Origin: Enterococcus sulfureus ATCC 49903 | Lineage (GTDB): Bacteria > Bacillota > Bacilli > Lactobacillales > Enterococcaceae | Assembly: GCF_000407605.1 (NCBI RefSeq) | Contig: NZ_ASWO01000003.1 | Span: 1-64,000 of the forward strand | Length of the DNA stretch: 64,000 nt | Reading direction: 5' to 3' | The notes under the pieces: generated by a model | What the model was told of the DNA's origin: nothing | Seen by the model: only the letters and a program-made list of their open reading frames with translations | Database searches by the model: none | Shown here: positions 62,303-64,000 of the stretch, piece by piece | How positions within the stretch are numbered: the first letter of the stretch is position 1 | Layout: every line of letters starts with the position of its first letter | Made by a program: the position numbers and the translations under genes

Positions 62303-63286
62303 TTATAGAGAATGTCGCCAACGAATGTTAGAAGGAACAATGACTTGTTGCATTTTTTCTTTTTCGTTTATTTCTTCAAGTAATAGTTGAGCAGCAGTTT
62401 TCCCCAGTTCATAGGAAGGTTGCTCGATACTAGTTATTCCTGGCCCGATTAATTCTGTGATATTCCAGTCATCAAATCCAGTAATTCCGATAGTAGTCGG
62501 AAGTGAAACGTTATTTTGAATCAGCCATTGGAGACACTGCATCAACATTCGTCCATTTGAAGCAAATAGAACTGTTTTTTTATTTAGTGGAAGTAATCCA
62601 TTCAAATAAGAATCGACTTCAGATTGTCTAGTCAACTCTACTAAGGATAACGTTTGTTCTGACTGTTTGGTATATTCTTCAAAAACACGATAACGGCTCG
62701 CTCGAGTACGAACTTCATTTAATGGCTCACTAACTACAATAATATGTTCATAACCTTTACGTTCGATTTCTTCAGCAAGTGTATAGGTTGCGTCTTCATT
62801 ATTTGTTAAAATACTAGACCATTGCTTTGGAATTGTATCACGATCAACTAAAAGTACGGGGAGAGATCGATCGACTAAAAATTGATATGTAGAAGTATAA
62901 CTAGACGAAGGCTGTAAAATAATCGCATCAACATTTTGATCAAGTAACCGTTCTAGTAATACTTTTTCTTTAGATATCGAATTCGCTGCATCCATAATAA
63001 TCATCTGATACCCTTTTTGTTCAAGAATTGTTCCGATTCCTTTTAGAAGTAATGATGAAAACATATTTGAGATATCAGCAACTACAACACCAATCAAGAA
63101 ACTATGTTTTGACTTAAGCGACTGAGCTTGTTTATTCGGGCGATAGTTCAAATCTTGAATAACTTTTTCAATTCGATTCTTTGTTTGTTCAGACATATTG
63201 TTATAATTTTGATTTAAAAATCTAGAAATGGTTGTCTTAGAAACACCAGCTTCACGTGCAACATCATTAATCGTTATTTTCTTCAT
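62303..63286 (-). CDS. LacI-family transcriptional regulator
   Basis: A 327-residue repressor. The N-terminal helix-turn-helix and hinge (ITINDVAREAGVSKTTISRF, then RPNKQAQSLKSK) bind DNA. The periplasmic-binding-protein-like effector domain (about 60-327) includes LIGVVVADISNMFSSLLLKG and TTIGITGFDDWNITELIGPG. It lies upstream of the carbohydrate operon on the same strand, and two palindromic operators lie in between, so it almost certainly controls that operon, with a pathway sugar as inducer. ATG at 63286 follows AAGGAGTGAGTCG. A TATAAT -10 lies at 63315-63320. Confidence 0.93.
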   Translation of the reverse strand: MKKITINDVAREAGVSKTTISRFLNQNYNNMSEQTKNRIEKVIQDLNYRPNKQAQSLKSKHSFLIGVVVADISNMFSSLLLKGIGTILEQKGYQMIIMDAANSISKEKVLLERLLDQNVDAIILQPSSSYTSTYQFLVDRSLPVLLVDRDTIPKQWSSILTNNEDATYTLAEEIERKGYEHIIVVSEPLNEVRTRASRYRVFEEYTKQSEQTLSLVELTRQSEVDSYLNGLLPLNKKTVLFASNGRMLMQCLQWLIQNNVSLPTTIGITGFDDWNITELIGPGITSIEQPSYELGKTAAQLLLEEINEKEKMQQVIVPSNIRWRHSL

Positions 63287-63454
63287 CGACTCACTCCTTT
63301 CTTTATTCTTACTTATTATACTCAAAGATGAGAGCGAGCACCAAATTTAGTAGAATAAATCGTCATAAAAATCTAAATTTTTGACTAGTTTTATGAGAAA
63401 CAAGCAATCTTTCTTTTGCTATACTCTAAAAACTATACTAAGGGAGTGAATAAT

Positions 63455-64000
63455 ATGGCCAATTTAGAAACTTTGAATCAAGCAGAAAATGATCAACTTC
63501 TTCAACTGTTTCAACAATATTTTCCTATAGTCCGTGCTTTACAAAAAAAATATTACATTAAAGGATTTGATGAAGATGATTGGTCACAAGAGGGCTATAT
63601 TTCACTATATAAAGCAAAAAATGCGTATAAACCGAATATGGGAGCTAGTTTTGGTTCTTTTTTTAAACGAACTTTTGAAAATAATATCAAAAGTCATTTA
63701 AGAAAACAAAATGCGTATAAGCGACAAATAGATTCTTTAAGTGTTTCGTGGGAAGATTACACTCAATATGCGACAAGCGAATAGACATCTTTATACCATA
63801 TTCCTACTCGCGATGATTCATTAAACCGATTAGTAGCGATAGAAGCTATTAATGACTGCATCAATCAGTTACCATTTTTTAGCCAACAAATATTGATTAA
63901 AATTCTTGAAGGCAAGGAAGTACATGAAATAGCCAACGAATTATATGTTCCAGCGAAAACAATCAGATATCAAGTAAATAAAATAAAAATAAAAATAGAA
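63455..64000 (+). pseudogene. SigH/ComX-like sigma factor gene with in-frame amber stop (cut by window end)
   Basis: Translation from ATG at 63455 (AAGGGAGTGAATAAT upstream) gives 109 residues with a sigma-70 region 2: YFPIVRALQKKYYIKGFDED, then DWSQEGYISLYKAKNAY and FGSFFKRTFENNIKSHLRKQ. A TAG follows at 63782-63784. The same frame then continues without a stop to the window end, first with TSLYHIPTRDDSLNRL and then with a region 4: CINQLPFFSQQILIKILEG and VHEIANELYVPAKTIRYQVN. A single base change therefore splits the two DNA- and polymerase-binding regions. It sits where sigH follows yacP in other Firmicutes. It could be a dead gene, a regulated truncation or a sequencing error. Confidence 0.85.

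Noticed and set aside
57721-63286. Formaldehyde detoxification operon
   Set aside because: HPS and PHI alone would suggest it, but the kinase, isomerase, permease, LacI regulator and cre site point to carbohydrate use. Not excluded, only less likely.

Overview
The window is a low-GC Gram-positive chromosome segment spanning the replication origin. Gene content and order (rpmH-rnpA-yidC-jag to the left of dnaA; dnaN-yaaA-recF-gyrB-gyrA-rpsF-ssb-rpsR-gdpP-rplI-dnaB-purA to the right; a CroRS-like two-component system beside serS and guaB; gltX-cysE-cysS-mrnC-rlmB-yacP) fit the family Enterococcaceae, most likely Enterococcus or a close relative. This assignment rests on recalled synteny and protein character; no search was run. 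No insertion sequence, prophage or CRISPR array is visible.

Layout. 1-3,800: the start of an rRNA operon read leftward (partial 23S, tRNA-Ala, 16S) with three tandem promoters. 4,233-9,217 (rightward): a CroRS-like two-component system, serS behind a T-box, and a membrane-anchored polysaccharide deacetylase. 9,248-15,325 (leftward): guaB, a DUF1129 membrane protein, ychF, a DUF951 protein, parB, parA and rsmG. 15,548-22,400 (leftward): a six-gene polyamine operon behind a long structured leader that ends in an intrinsic terminator. It sits between rsmG and mnmG, which are neighbours in many bacteria. 22,534-28,773 (leftward): mnmG, mnmE, jag, yidC, rnpA and rpmH, with a small YbjQ-like gene on the other strand. 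28,780-30,830: a bipartite oriC on both sides of dnaA. 30,836-44,731 (rightward): dnaN to purA and a small membrane protein. 44,774-48,880 (leftward): an ABC-F ATPase, a short unknown gene and proBA. 49,110-57,686 (rightward): dut, radA, yacL, gltX, T-box-controlled cysE-cysS, mrnC, rlmB and yacP. 57,721-63,286 (leftward): a LacI-regulated carbohydrate cassette. 63,455-64,000: a SigH/ComX-like sigma factor gene interrupted by an in-frame amber codon and cut by the window edge.

How the genes work together. Most housekeeping genes are co-directional with replication from oriC. Three exact parS 16-mers and one near-match lie within 24 kb, beside the parAB genes, so this is the ParB loading zone. 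The polyamine operon encodes SpeA, a SpeE-like protein, SpeB, a carboxyspermidine dehydrogenase, a carboxyspermidine decarboxylase and an unrecognised 322-residue protein. No AdoMet decarboxylase gene is visible, so spermidine is probably made from aspartate semialdehyde rather than decarboxylated AdoMet. The carbohydrate cassette joins a TIM-barrel isomerase/epimerase, an IT-superfamily transporter, a PfkB kinase, a hexulose-6-phosphate synthase-like enzyme and a phosphohexuloisomerase. It is controlled by two identical palindromic operators and a perfect catabolite-repression (cre) match.

The most interesting points are the uncharacterised structured leader of the polyamine operon, the mixed polyamine gene set with its unknown last gene, the carbohydrate cassette at the yacP-sigH junction, the sigma gene with an in-frame stop, and a GdpP cyclic-di-AMP phosphodiesterase lacking its membrane and PAS domains.
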